NCBI GenBank assembly: GCA_047495785.1
Contig: JBLDXI010000019.1
Coordinates: forward strand, 1,612,001-1,676,000
DNA: 64,000 bases
DNA from: Lepidodermella squamata
Taxonomy: Eukaryota; Gastrotricha
Direction of reading: 5' to 3'
The position numbers were made by a program, and so were the translations under genes. The notes under the pieces are model-generated. The model was not told the DNA's origin and searched no databases. It worked only from the letters and a program-made list of their open reading frames with translations. Positions 44,893-57,010 of the stretch are shown here, piece after piece. The number at the start of each line of letters is the position of its first letter. Position 1 is the stretch's first letter.

Positions 44893-46434
44893 AAAGACTC
44901 ATTTCTCATTATTAATTCCTATTTTTCACTAATTGAATTATCGAGTTGAAATGTACTCAATCAAATGACCTATAATTGACTAATGAAATAATGGAAAATC
45001 GTATTTTTTCGGTCAACCTCGCCATGCATCATGAACGATTTTACCTAATAAAATAAGATGAATAAGTGATTAATAAAATATATTAATTTTCTTGATTTTT
45101 TTCAGTATGCAGTGTTGACTATCTGTTGAGATGAACTGGGAGATTTTTTGAATTGAGATGCCGATGGTATTAAAATGATTCTGACCCGAGCCTAAGGAGT
45201 GAAGCCGCTGGTAATCATAATTATTATCGTATTTATCATCAAGTGAAGGCCGCCTTCGAAAAACGCTGCATACCCTCAGAGGTTGACCCAGTAATTAAAT
45301 CACCCATATCGGCACCGATTAGTCGAACCTAGTCGAACCTGTTTTAGCTTAGTCGAACTTAGTCGAACCCGGCCGAAGGTTTTTTAGCTTGGTCGAACCT
45401 AGCCGAACCTGTTTTGGCCTGTTTGAACCTTTTGGCACCGGTTAGTCGAACCTAGTCGAACGTCTTGAGATATGGTCAAACATTTCCGGGCGTGGACGAA
45501 CTTGGCCGAACAATTTTTGACATATAAAATTGCCATCCGAATCGTTGGCCGAACCTAGCCGAACAATTTGTTCGACATAGTTCGGTCAGGATTTAAAAGC
45601 ATTGACGTTGTAAAACAAAATCCTAAAAATGTGTTGCACGAACTTGGCCGAACATTTCTGAGGACTCCGATATGAGGAATTAGTTCACAAACCAACTCGG
45701 ATTTTTTTGGTTTTTTTTTTATTTTTTTGTTCTCAGGTGGTACTATATCATATGTCCCAGGGTGGCTGCAGGTAGGCATCCCACCTGGTTTACCTGTGCT
45801 TTTCTAGGATAGGTAGTACGCAATTCTGGCCGAACCTGGTCGAACAAGTGTAGGCCGAACCTGGTCGAACAAATGTTTCATTTTATCGTCTTAGTTCGGC
45901 CAAAATTTAGTTCGGCTTAGTTCGACTAAACCGGTGCCGATATGGGCAGCACTAGCCACGAGTCAAGGAGCGTGTAAATGGCAGACTGGCACGTGGTGAT
46001 AAGAATACTTGTATGACCCAGTAAAATAAAAGCTGGGCGAAAATCACAAGTCCTTAATAGTAGACGTGAACTTAGTGTATACTGGATACTGTAAAATTTG
46101 GCATACCCAATTTTGATCAATCTGAACTCAGCCCGATTGAATCATAGAATTCCGCGCTGAATTCCGCGTGTTGGAAGACAATTGATTTGCTCTAGAGTGC
46201 CGCGCTCGCGAAGCTAGGTCAATTACCTAAAAATTTGAATCACCTGATGTTAAAACTTAGAACGTAGGAAAAGTGAAAAACAAACACATTCCTGAAATCA
46301 CGTGCCCTCCTATGGTCTCACGCGATTCTGTTTTACCCCCAGGCACGAGCCGATCGACCTCACACTCATTCAGAAAAATTTAAATCGTATTTTGAATTTT
46401 ACCAAGGTAAAATTTGTAATATCTATTTTTAGCA
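44893..46434. other. Intergenic spacer with a foldback element
   Basis: Holds the 3' UTR of protease 3, the 644-bp element at 45303-45946, and the promoter side of protease 4. A strong acceptor-like TATTTTTAG lies two bases before the next start codon. Confidence 0.55.
45303..45946. mobile_element. 644-bp foldback element built of short GTTCGGC/TAGTCGAAC repeats
   Basis: Ends are inverted repeats: CCCATATCGGCACCG at the left and CGGTGCCGATATGGG at the right. Both arms are made of many irregular copies of a motif like TAGTCGAACC or CCGAACCTGG, facing inward from each side, so the arms are complementary. No coding potential and no clear target duplication. Family unknown. Confidence 0.75.
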
Positions 46435-49400
46435 ATGCTGTATTACGCAAAGCTGCTGATTTTATCTTTTTCGATTTCGTTATCAAATGTGAGTGGCGAC
46501 GAATTCGCTTTCCATGCTCCCGAGGTTAGCGACGCTCAAACGTTTTGCCAGCAAGCCTGTCAAGGTCGCCACAACCCGAAAGACGCTTATGCCAGCCCTA
46601 CCGACTGCCATAAATATTTCCAGTGCCTATTCGTGAATGAGACCTACATCATTGGCATCGAACGAGACTGCCCGAAGGGTCAATTCTGGCGGGATGAAAT
46701 CATGCAGTGCGCTCCCGAGGGCGAGACACCCTGCCAGGACCAGTGCCGCGACCCAGTCACGGCCGAACACGGCTGCTACGCCCACTCGTTCTCCTGCTCG
46801 ACCTACTTTGTCTGTTCTAACGGAATCAGCCATCAAATGTGCTGCCCTGAGACGACCCGATTCAACGCGAACACGTGCCAATGCGACTACGACCCTGACA
46901 ACGTGTGCCGCGAGCCGTGTCTGAGACCCCCGGCCAATCCGCCTCAGATCGGCAACCAGACCGTGGCGAGCAACGGCACGTACTGCACGGACGACTACGG
47001 CAACATCCTCCGCCCATCTCCGACCAGCAATTCGAGCTTCATCGTCGTCGATGTTCAAAGCGAGCCGGTGAATGGGTCGTTCCAGACCTACGAACAGCCA
47101 TGTGCCCCGGGGACCAACTTTGACCTAGAGACATGCCGATGCAATAAATTCATCGAAGATTTCCCAACCCAGCCAAACAGCCGTCAATGCAAGTTGTTCA
47201 TGCCGTTTGAAAGTGATTCGAAAGATTATTCCGTTAACAAATTCGAAGTTCTCAACTATGGCTACACTGTTATCAGTAAGCACTTCAAAGCTCACGGCCG
47301 TAGTTCCCTTTTCGTCGACGGCGGTCACCTCGAAATTCCCGGTTTGAAGACTCTGGACCTCGGAACTGAGGCGAGTTGGTGCTTCTTCTTCCGTTGCTAC
47401 GACGGCGTCGACCAGAAAAATCCAGCTCGTTGCACCATGTTTTCAGGCCTTCTCGGCAATAACCGCGATTTCATGAGTTCGGAATTTACAGTCAACATTG
47501 CATCGGCCAAAGATTCGATAGTTGGCGCTGTTCGTTTTCAGAACTTCCCGGGAACTGATTTTACTGTTAGCGCACCGCACGAAGTTGATACGACAGATGA
47601 AGACGCTTTCACGCATGTCTGCGTTGTCTACAATGGATTCGATGTGAAGCTGTATTTGAATAATGTTAGTAAAAAAATCCCATTTTTTATTATTTTATTA
47701 TTTATGTAAACCATCATAGAGAACGTAGTGATCACTACGTTCTCTATGATGTAAACATGTAATATAAAAATTAATTCCTCATTGAAATTCAAATTTTTTT
47801 TTCCAATTTAAAATTGTTTTAAAATTCATAATCATTTTCCCGTCGTCAAAATTTATTTTATTTTGAAAATTTAGGATATATTTTTCGAAGTTTAAAATTT
47901 TTGAAAATTTGAAAATTTCAAATGATTTTTCCTAAATTTTCAGACTTTGGTTTCAACAGTCGACGCCCCGGCTAATCGGACCAAGCTTCAGAACGCACAT
48001 TGTCCTTACACAATCGGAACCGATCAAAGCTACGGCGACTTCCAAGGCTTCATCGACGATGTCCTTATCTGCGACAAAGCTTTGACGCCCGAGGAAGTTA
48101 ACGCTCATTATGAGGGCCAAGCCGCCATGTTCGCTGCCGGCCTCGTCCCGGTTCCACCTCTGGCAACCTCACTTGATCTGGACCCGCCTAACGTGAGTTC
48201 AATCGTGCTTTCTCTAGGCTCAGGCTATTTTAGATTGAATTACATTTTTTGAATTTCATCTTCGAATTTGTGCTCATGCAAAGATCCCAGCTGAAGATGA
48301 ATAAATATCGATTTATTTATTTGATTTTCGATTTTGAAGGCTCTTGATATGTGGCTAAGCTATCGACAAGAATTTCACGTTAAATTCAAAACTACTGCCG
48401 ACGAACAAGCCGGCTTTGAGCTTTTCAAGAAGCGCTACTCGGCGATTTATGAACACAACAAGCGGTACCACATCGGCGAGGAAACGTACGAAATGGGCTG
48501 TTACGATGGCATGCACAAGCCGTGGAAGGATGTGGCAGCCGGCCTGCTCGGCTACAACGGCGCTTCGATCGACGAGGAAAAGCTGCAGCGAAGCAATGGC
48601 GACGGCAGTGGTAGTCAAGAGGAAGCCGCTCCTCCGCTTCCGGATGAGCATGATTTCAGGCGCACCGGCTGCGTTCATCCGATTCGCGAGCAAGGCACAT
48701 GTGGAGCTTGTTTCGCTTTCGCAACTGTCGGTGAGAAAAAATTGACAACATACCTATATAATATAAATTATCGGATAAATCTTATTCTTAAGGTATGTAT
48801 TGTACCATAATCCCATAATGTAAAGTTTGCTACATTCACTCAACATTTGCGACGCTCACTCAGATTTTTGCTACGCTCACCATTTAACTCATAAATAGGC
48901 ATATATAGGTATTTAGTATTTTTGGGTAGACACAGCTGAAATATAGGCTTTCAGCACTGAACTGGCACTGAACTGGAAAAAATTGTAAGCCTGTTGTGAA
49001 ACAAAATTTCGAAACTTTCTCGAAGTTCGAACTTCCGAATCGTAATTGCTTTTTAGAAAATGGCTACAACGTGTTCTGAAAATGAGGACCAGGCCTTATA
49101 AATTACCGTATTTTACGAATTATAAGACCCTGCCCTGTATTTTTTTCAAACGAGGTTCAAGTCCTGCCCTGTATTTAGGGTCTGCCCTTTATTTCGGCTC
49201 TGCCCTTTATTTTTTCGAACCTAATCAGTCACCTGAAGAGTACCTAGATCAACAGTTTATTCCACCGAATAACCACTATAGCTACTGCCTTCCACCTGTG
49301 GCTACACGCGTAAAGTGTTTGCTCAAGAGGATTAATGTGGATAAAGGGCGATTTGTGCACTTAATGACGAAAAATCTCAACCTATCCAACTCTAACCACT

Positions 49401-50941
49401 CACCCAGCAGGCGCTCATGTAAGCCACTTCATACAAGACCCTGCCTATTAATACGGTTCTGCCCTTTATTGTTTCAAATGACCATTACCCTCTGCCCTTT
49501 ATTCCGGTTCTGCCCTATAATTGGGTCCTGCCTAATAATTCGTAAAATACGGTATACAGGAAATTACGGGGAATCTCAACGTATTTTACTTGGATTCATT
49601 TTTTAATTATTTCTAAAATTCCAGAAAATTCAGAAAAATAGATTTAGGCGAATTAATTATTAAGAATTAAATAATACCACTACATAGTGGGGCAAATTTG
49701 GTTTTGCCAAAGACCATTATATTTGAGGCTTTCCAGATAGCGGAGCCGATATCGATTTCCATTATCGATTTTAACCCTGTTCATGTCAGTTTTAAGGTGA
49801 CATGACAAATAAAAATTCTTGTCAGGTTTCTGCAAATTCTTCGGTTTTGTTTTTTCATTCGAAAAACTGTTTCACTTTTCGCTTAAACCTCAAATCCGAC
49901 GTCTTCAACGACGCTAGCGCTAGGCGTCATATAAAGGCAACCTTTAAAATTGATCCACTGGCTACCAGGTTTCTAAAATGATAGGGAATCTTTATCAACC
50001 GAATTAGGAAATGTTTGATCAATCAAAATTAAATAATTTTCAGCAAGTTTTATCCTTATATTTTTTTAATTGTAGCCGGAATTGAAGGCGCATTCTGCAA
50101 GCAGACGGGCGAGCGCTTGGAGCCGTTGTCGCCGCAAGTCCTCGTCGACTGCACCGACCAGTACGACAACGCCGGTTGCGATGGCGGGCTCATGGTCAAC
50201 TCTTACAAGTTCTACAAAGACACTGGCAAATACTTCCCACTGCGCTGGCTGACGTACAGGAACCGCAAAGCTGTGTGCAACTACCTGACGAACGATTCAA
50301 TTCCTATTGTTCCCATCCAAATCGTGTCCTTCGTTATCATTCCGAGAAATTCAGAAGAAGCGCTTTTGAGGGTAATTGTTTGAGGTAAAAAATTGAAAAA
50401 ACGTGATTTTTCGGCGGTGATTTAGGCTATCATCAGAGCTGGAATTGTTTCATGTGCGATTGACGCGACGAGAAACTATTTGAGCTATCGCGGCGGAATT
50501 TTCTCGGATACAACATGCTCTGATACCACGCCAAATCACGCTATCAACTGTAAACTTATCGCTTCCTTATTTATTTTAATTTATCAATTTTCCACGCGCA
50601 GTTGTCGGCTACGGTTGCTCGAAACCTTGTACTACGGCGCGGGTAAAGCTATTAAATGATTTTATTCATTTTTTTATTTCGAGTATTGTTCAGAACCGAT
50701 GCTGTGGCAGTAATTTTTTGATCATGCGTAACAGGTATATTCGACTTTTGAAGGTTTAATTTGTGATCAATTTTTTTTATGAAGTTGGGGTACAAAGTGG
50801 GGCATCAATGGTAAGGTTTACCGTTGTTATGATTAATTATTATTCACTGAGTTATTTTTTATAGGTTACATGCAAATATTGCGAGGCGGCAAGCGAAATT
50901 GCGCAATTTACGTTTTATGCAGCTATGTCTTGGTCGCCTGA
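46435..50941 (+). CDS. CBM14-CBM14-LamG-papain fusion protease 4 (824 aa)
   Basis: Exons 46435-47664, 47944-48192, 48340-48730, 50076-50371, 50426-50549, 50602-50642, 50694-50734, 50785-50810, 50865-50941. Same plan as copies 2 and 3. Signal peptide MLYYAKLLILSFSISLSNVSG; two CBM14 domains; LamG-like domain; propeptide with YSAIYEHNKRY; papain domain with Cys617 (EQGTCGACFAF), His760 (PNHAIN) and Asn790 (RNSWG). Intron 1 contains a perfect 40-bp palindrome. Intron 3 is 1345 bp because it holds a 451-bp TIR element. AATAAA at 51058. The active-site set is complete, so the enzyme is probably active. Confidence 0.9.
47712..47751. repeat. Perfect 40-bp palindrome in an intron
   Basis: The two 20-base halves (CATCATAGAGAACGTAGTGA and its exact complement) meet with no spacer. 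TGTAAAC-like sequence flanks both sides. Could be a hairpin RNA stem, a minimal foldback relic or a protein-binding site. Confidence 0.9.
49104..49554. mobile_element. 451-bp MITE with TACCGTATTTTACG ends
   Basis: Ends are perfect inverted repeats TACCGTATTTTACGAATTAT and its complement; outer TA may be the target duplication. Subterminal parts carry many copies of TCTGCCCTTTATT-like words on both sides. No ORF that looks real. It lies in intron 3 of protease 4. Confidence 0.8.
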
Positions 50942-51479
50942 TAAGTTTCACCGGCCGTTTTAACCATAACAAGAAGAATTAAACTATCAATCATCATTAT
51001 TTATCATTTTTCGAAGCCGACTGCCCTTAATCGGTTTAACTTGAAACTTACACTTCAATAAACGCATTTTGCATATCAATAATATCTAATTTTAGAAAAA
51101 CTATGAGCTTTTCTTCCTGGGAAAACCCAGACACATGTGTGTTAGATAGAGGCGAAGAGCTGAGGCGGAAGGATGCTCGTATTTCAGCTAATCAACTTGG
51201 CTGCATTCGCGCTGTTATCGACGCGACTTTTTTATTTATCGCTAACTATAGATGATCATACTTGGCGTCTCTTTCGTTTCATTTTTTCATTTTCTTACTT
51301 TGATTTAGAGGTTCAAATGACTGCTGAACAAAAATAGTTTGCATTCTGACAAAGGATCGAATTTGTATGTGTTGACGGAAGTTCATCGCCCCCGGAGCAG
51401 CCGGACGTTAAATTCGAAAAGCTTTCACATCTTAAACCCCGAATACTTATCAATCGAATCATCACATTTCACGCGAAAC

Positions 51480-53873
51480 ATGATTCGAATAATTTTATTG
51501 ATGCTGCTCATGAGTTATGCAGATAGCCAATCACGGAAGCCGAACAAACTAACTTTCCTGAGCTTGGCGCCCTTCGCAAATGGAGTCTACGGCAATCCAA
51601 CTTGCCAAGCTGCTCTGAACGTTATAATCAACTACACAAACACCCGTCAAGACATTCTGCCCGACTACCATCTCGAAATTCGTGTGGAAGATGAAGGCAG
51701 CACTGCATATCTATCCCCAAGAAACTTATTTCGCTTTCTCGATAACTTTAACAAAGCTGGAGAGCAGAACTACCTGTCACCGATAGTATTTGGAACATCG
51801 GCGAATTGCCAGCATATTGCCCCGTCGCTGAAGGCTGTCAACCTCGCTGAATTCTCCCCGCAGTGCCACGGCCCGTTTTTGGTCGGGCGGAAGAGGCAGT
51901 ATAACAACTTGTTTAGATTTATCATTCCATCCGAATACGTCACGATAGCCCTGTTGCTTTTCGCGAAGCAGGTCGGTGGGTGGAGAGAGATAGGCGTTGT
52001 AACGAATAGCGCTAATCCGAATGATTACATGATTGCTCAATCTCTTTTAAGCATCGCGACCCCGAGCGGCGTAAACATCATCTATTTAGGAATAGCAGAC
52101 GGAACAATCACGGAGGAGCACGTTCAGCCGCTGAAGGATAGCCATGCTAGAATTTTTGCTCTCATAACAACAAATGTGCAGATGTGTGTTCGATTCCTGT
52201 GCACGTCTCACAAGCTTGGACTCCGGGCGCCTCAGTATGCGATTTTCATCATGTTCAGCTGTTTTTTCCAAGCGGATACCATCGCCCTGCCGCCAGATTG
52301 CTCGCGTTCTGATTTGTATGAACAGCTTGACATTGTTCTGTGGACGGGAATGTATCGTGGGACGATGCTACCCACGGTCAAAACGACAATGGGCTATGAC
52401 GCAGCGTGGCTTAATGGCAAAATCGATCAGGAGTTGAATTACAAGAAAGCTGCGGATGATGATAATCGAGCGTATTGCAGCGATGTGGCCATGGCGGCTG
52501 TCCTAGCCCTCAACAAAACGGAAACCATTCTTCAGGACGTTTACAAAATGTCTCTTATGGATTTTTTGAAAAGTCCACAGTTAGTCGCTCAAGTTACAAA
52601 CTCATCTGCCGTCGCGATGGATTTCGTGGGCTTAAGACTGGGGCGTATGAAGTATTCCGAACGCCTGGAACTTGAAGCGGAAGACATGTGGATAGGACAG
52701 CGATCTCGTTTGTCAGGCGACGTTCAAATGCTGTACAGAATTACAAGACTGAACAACGAGGCGGATCTAAATATATCCGCTTATCGAATGACGCAGCTAA
52801 GGAAACCTAATTGGATGACAAAATCACGAAATCCACCAAGTGATTTGTCGGAAGTTTTTGTAATCCTCAACGGAATTTCTTTGTCGGCATGTATCGTGGT
52901 AAGCGTCATTGCAGGTTTAGCAATTCTCGTACAAATTGCTCAAGCTATCAAGATTATCAAGCAGCACCGCTCAAATATGTATTTTAATTGCTTATCTAAG
53001 CTTGCTCTGTTCGCCGGATTCATATTTTTGGACATCTCAGCGTTTACGTTAACATTGGGTGGCAAGTATTTTCATAGCATCAGCTGTATTGCCAAAGTTG
53101 TTCTAGTCACTGTTGGATTATCGATTATCAGTGGTGTGTTTTTCACTCAGAGCTTCAGCTACGCGAGAGTAGCGAATTTCCCTCGCAAAAATTCGACGCC
53201 ACATCACTCGGCTATGGTTGAAAACGGAAGCTCAATTGCCACCTATCGTTCAGTTCGGAGTCGCGAAAACAATACTAGGAGACGAAAGTTGGGTGGGAGT
53301 TCTTCATATCGAATATCTACACGAACGGAATACTCCTCAAGACTTGACTTCAGATTGAAGTTCCTAGCTACGGTACTCATCGGAATTCCTATCGGTGTTC
53401 TGCTAATCTGGCTCATTGGCGTTGACCCAATAAGAACTGACATCAAACTATTACCAGTTGAGTTCGATAACGTCTCTGACAAGTATTTCATAACCAGTTT
53501 CAAAATATGTTCTTCTGACTTCTTCACCTATTGGATTTCGGCTTTGCTAGCGTATGAAACCTTGATATTGTTGGTTAGCGGCTTATTCGCGTATCAAATG
53601 GGCACCTTACTGATACCGAAGGATTTCGAAAGCGAATGCAGAGCGCTGAGGTTTGCAATTGCGAACGTCTGTGTTATGTTCTTCTCCACTTGCCTGGCAG
53701 TTGTTTGCTTCACGTCTCCTCAAAATGCGCCCTGGCTTCCAGATTTGGTTCTAGCGATTGGCTCTGTAATTCTGTCTTTTTCGACGAGTTCTTTGCTTTT
53801 TTATCTTCTCAGTGGTTCTGTGATGAAGCTAAGACCCGGTCGAAGTACAATTACGGTGATGCCGGAAAGTTGA
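51480..53873 (+). CDS. GABA-B-like family C GPCR 1, intronless (797 aa)
   Basis: Plasma-membrane receptor with a periplasmic-binding-protein-like (Venus flytrap) ectodomain of about residues 20-440 and a 7TM core from ~466. The signal peptide is MIRIILLMLLMSYADS. Ectodomain motifs: SLAPFANGVYGNPTCQAAL, LEIRVEDEGS, IGVVTN, MGYDAAW. TM1 is ACIVVSVIAGLAILVQIAQ; the loop between the third and fourth hydrophobic segments is basic and Ser-rich; TM5 region LLVSGLFAYQMGTLLIPKD resembles the conserved family C GLLAWETRNV stretch. The ATG at 51480 is preferred: upstream in-frame sequence has no other ATG and its DNA is conserved out of frame in the paralogue. The ligand is unknown; the GABA-contact residues cannot be assigned. 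AATAAA at 53920. Confidence 0.88.
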   Translation: MIRIILLMLLMSYADSQSRKPNKLTFLSLAPFANGVYGNPTCQAALNVIINYTNTRQDILPDYHLEIRVEDEGSTAYLSPRNLFRFLDNFNKAGEQNYLSPIVFGTSANCQHIAPSLKAVNLAEFSPQCHGPFLVGRKRQYNNLFRFIIPSEYVTIALLLFAKQVGGWREIGVVTNSANPNDYMIAQSLLSIATPSGVNIIYLGIADGTITEEHVQPLKDSHARIFALITTNVQMCVRFLCTSHKLGLRAPQYAIFIMFSCFFQADTIALPPDCSRSDLYEQLDIVLWTGMYRGTMLPTVKTTMGYDAAWLNGKIDQELNYKKAADDDNRAYCSDVAMAAVLALNKTETILQDVYKMSLMDFLKSPQLVAQVTNSSAVAMDFVGLRLGRMKYSERLELEAEDMWIGQRSRLSGDVQMLYRITRLNNEADLNISAYRMTQLRKPNWMTKSRNPPSDLSEVFVILNGISLSACIVVSVIAGLAILVQIAQAIKIIKQHRSNMYFNCLSKLALFAGFIFLDISAFTLTLGGKYFHSISCIAKVVLVTVGLSIISGVFFTQSFSYARVANFPRKNSTPHHSAMVENGSSIATYRSVRSRENNTRRRKLGGSSSYRISTRTEYSSRLDFRLKFLATVLIGIPIGVLLIWLIGVDPIRTDIKLLPVEFDNVSDKYFITSFKICSSDFFTYWISALLAYETLILLVSGLFAYQMGTLLIPKDFESECRALRFAIANVCVMFFSTCLAVVCFTSPQNAPWLPDLVLAIGSVILSFSTSSLLFYLLSGSVMKLRPGRSTITVMPES

Positions 53874-55246
53874 CATAACGGTGAAAAAAGAACCTGAGCC
53901 ATGTTCGCTTCGAACTTCTAATAAATAATAATGTATTAAATCTGATAATTGATTGCGTTTTTCAAGAAAATCTTCTGGTTTAAACAACGAAATAATGGAG
54001 CCAATGCGCTAATACCTGCAGACCACCATTTCTTTCTTTGAGATCAACGATTTTGTTTATCTAATTTAATTAGCTTAAGGCCGTTGTCGCGCAGTCGAGC
54101 GTGTGATTACTGGCTACTGTCCTCCCTTGTCTAGTCTCGACTTTCGTCGGTTTGAGAAAGATTTTGCTGCTGCTGCCCGCCTCGGCCTCCTATGTTTTTT
54201 AAGCAGCAATCTCAATGTGAAATCTTCGTTCTGGGGAAAGCAGGACCTTTGGAATGCCAACGGCTTTTCGCTCCGCCATGCTGCAACTCAACTTGGCCTC
54301 GTGATTCTGCCGCCCCTGAAACCGACTCACCATCACCTTGCCAATGGCACCTTTTCAACCCTCGATGTCTAGGTACTCAACGACGCTGCACTGCGCCTGC
54401 GATGCGTTGGAGTACTTGTTGGAGACCAGTACACGAGCGATCACTTTTGCGATATTTAAAACTTCAACTAATTAATTTTAAATTTTCAAAATTTAATTAT
54501 TAAACAAAGTCGAATGGAGCCCGGCATTTTAATTTGTTAGGCTGCAAAATATTTAGAATATTCACGAGCAAAAATTTGAACACGTCTTATCGTCAGCCGG
54601 CGTGCTCTGAGTCCTGTCTACGTCACATGGTCGGCTCAGGGTCCTTGACGCCCGGTTTCGTGAGGCGAAGCAAGCCCATCAACTCCATATGCACGCAAGG
54701 TTCCTCCACACGTCGCTCACACAATTCACACTTACCTTTTGCATCTTCGCCAAGTCAGTGTCAGTTCCTCGACAAGTGTCACATGTTATCACCATAAAGG
54801 CACGTATATACGGGCATAACAAGACATCGATAATTTGTATTGTTAGCAGTTAGCAATATATTGTGTGTGCCCAAAAATCATCCCATGATACGGTCTAATT
54901 ACTCTGGAACAACCCGCAACTCATTATCACATGATTTGAAGCAATCAATCACGAAAATGCTTAATGACTGAAAGAGACATAAAGCGACGATCTCAAGTCA
55001 TTTTTCCACTATTTTCATGCGGAAATATTTTTTTGCTGTCGGTTACTCTCTTACAAGTCGATGGAAATAATGGTCGTTCCGCTTATATCAATAACTCTTT
55101 TATACCTTTTTATGAGTTCAACAGTATCATCATCACTGCCTATTGATGAAACTGGCAAGAACACATCGGAAAGACTACATTCTCTTTGTAATATTTATTC
55201 AGATTTAGAAGGATTTTCTATCTATACAGTAATTTTCTCTCTACAG

Positions 55247-55446
55247 GTAGGCTCGTTTCAATGTTGGTGGAAAGGCAGGATTTCAAAACGTTGGCTGACG
55301 TTTGGGAAGCTGCTCGGGCTCGCCAGCAACGGCAGCGAATGCGAAAATGCATAGCCCACCTTGGCTCGGCTGCCATCTGTAAGAACACGGTGGGCTTCTA
55401 CATTTGGGCCCAAATGCTAGCTCGCGACATAATGGCTGGCAACTGA
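55247..55446 (+). CDS. Possible terminal exon of an unknown gene
   Basis: A good acceptor (TTTTCTCTCTACAG) precedes an open stretch ending in TGA that encodes an Arg/Ala-rich helical-looking peptide (TLADVWEAARARQQRQRMRK...) with two cysteines. Upstream exons could not be joined. Not recognised; may be chance. Confidence 0.22.
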
Positions 55447-56531
55447 GCTGAAAGCTGAACCCTGGGTCTATAAAGCTATTTGCCTAATGTCGAAACGAAT
55501 TATTCAGAAAACTCCACGCGAAAAACTTTTATTACTTTATTTTTCATTGTGATGGATTTTTTAAATATCGCATTTTCCGACTTCTGGCCTACCGTCAATA
55601 GGAATAATTCAAGGAAAAGCGACCGGGCCTGTTTCATTTTTATTTCACTCCAATGCAAAACATTGCTTTTTAATTTCAAACCATGCATCTTGCTTCAACA
55701 GTCGCAACAGTTGCTGTATTGCAAGATTCCCTCAAAAGCCAACACCCAAGAGACCAATTTGCGATGTTTAACAATTTGATTGTACGCCCGAAATATACTA
55801 GTTTGTTGACAACATTCTCGGATTCTCTCATTTGCAAGTTGATGCAACTTGCTTGTCAAAACTGCTATGCTTGGTGGTGATAACCAGTTTTTTGGAGTAA
55901 AGAAACTGTATAAAACAAACTGCTTGGTTTTGATTTTGATAGCTTGGTGTTGATGACCAATAAACAATCAGCTGCACCAGTAATAGTACCTGTAATTAGC
56001 ATAATTAATGAAATAACTTAATAACTAATAAAATGCTGCAACAAGTCGTTTTTGAAAACAAACCGATGTTTTAGTTGGGTAGATCGATCCCATGACCGTT
56101 TTAGCAATGTTCAAATCATTAGGACATCGAGTCTCTACTTTCCATCAGCCATCTCATTACACATCTCATTGCACAAGCATGCAACTCATCATCTCATCAT
56201 AGCTTGGCTCTGTCCTGAATTGAAACTGACTTAATTATATTAGCCTCGATATTGCCGGCTGATTTCAGCTCACAGACTAATGCAGTGGGGCCTCGATCTT
56301 AATTAGAGTGTCCGATGTCCTCGAAGCTGACGCCCTTAAAGCAAATTAATCGTGAGTGTAACGGGCGGAATGTCTCCTCATTTTTCATGGCATGTTGAAA
56401 TTCCGTGCTAAAAAGCTAAAAAAGCTAAAAAATGAACTTCAAACAGTTATACTCATTTGTGAGATATTACTAGTTAATTGAGCTTGGAATGCATCCTATC
56501 TTAGGGCTATGCAATTAGGTATATCTCGTTT

Positions 56532-57010
56532 TCAAGCTGATTGAACTTCCCTTTCAGTAGTTTGGGGCACATATTTGGATTCGGCAGTAGCTTGCCCAAG
56601 AACTACTTGCGAAGAACTACTTGAATGCTGAGGCTTTTCCGAGTGATTTCTGCGTGTCGAGGTGGCTGAAATTTGATTTTCGAACCTTCTTTGAGCGAAA
56701 GCTTTTGATGACTCGCCACATTTTACCACAATCGCCACCAGCTTCCGCGATTTGTCAGCAGGATTTGGCTCATCGCACTTTGCATTGGTGTCGTTGGTAT
56801 TCTCAATTTTTCGCGGGCGAGCAGCATATCTACTGTCAATGTTTGTTTCGTTCTCTTCGTTGGCGTGGTTTCCGACGGTTTTTTCACGGGACTTTCTGGT
56901 GCCACCTCTTTGATTGAGGTAATGTTTCGGTACTTGCTCGTATCATCTTCAGACTCGAGAACAAATATAAAAGGAATTACAGTAAAAATCACAAAAATTG
57001 AGAAAAACAA
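56532..57010 (-). CDS. Possible exon(s) of a small single-pass membrane protein
   Basis: On the minus strand, after an acceptor-like TTATTTTAG, an open frame encodes a hydrophobic segment (FFSIFVIFTVIPFIFVL) followed by a charged tail with TTPTKRTKQTLT. A second overlapping frame continues with a Ser-rich tail and may be joined by splicing or a frameshift. No ATG is found for the first part. Not recognised; weak support. Confidence 0.2.

Noticed and set aside
49046-49606. 186-residue open frame rich in PALYLGSALYFGSALYF-like repeats
   Set aside because: It runs across the TIR ends and internal short repeats of a MITE inside a protease intron. The repetitive peptide comes from the element's repeated words.
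51339-51479. N-terminal extension of receptor 1
   Set aside because: The extension starts at TTG with no ATG, and the related DNA upstream of receptor 2 is in a different frame, so it is more likely 5' UTR.
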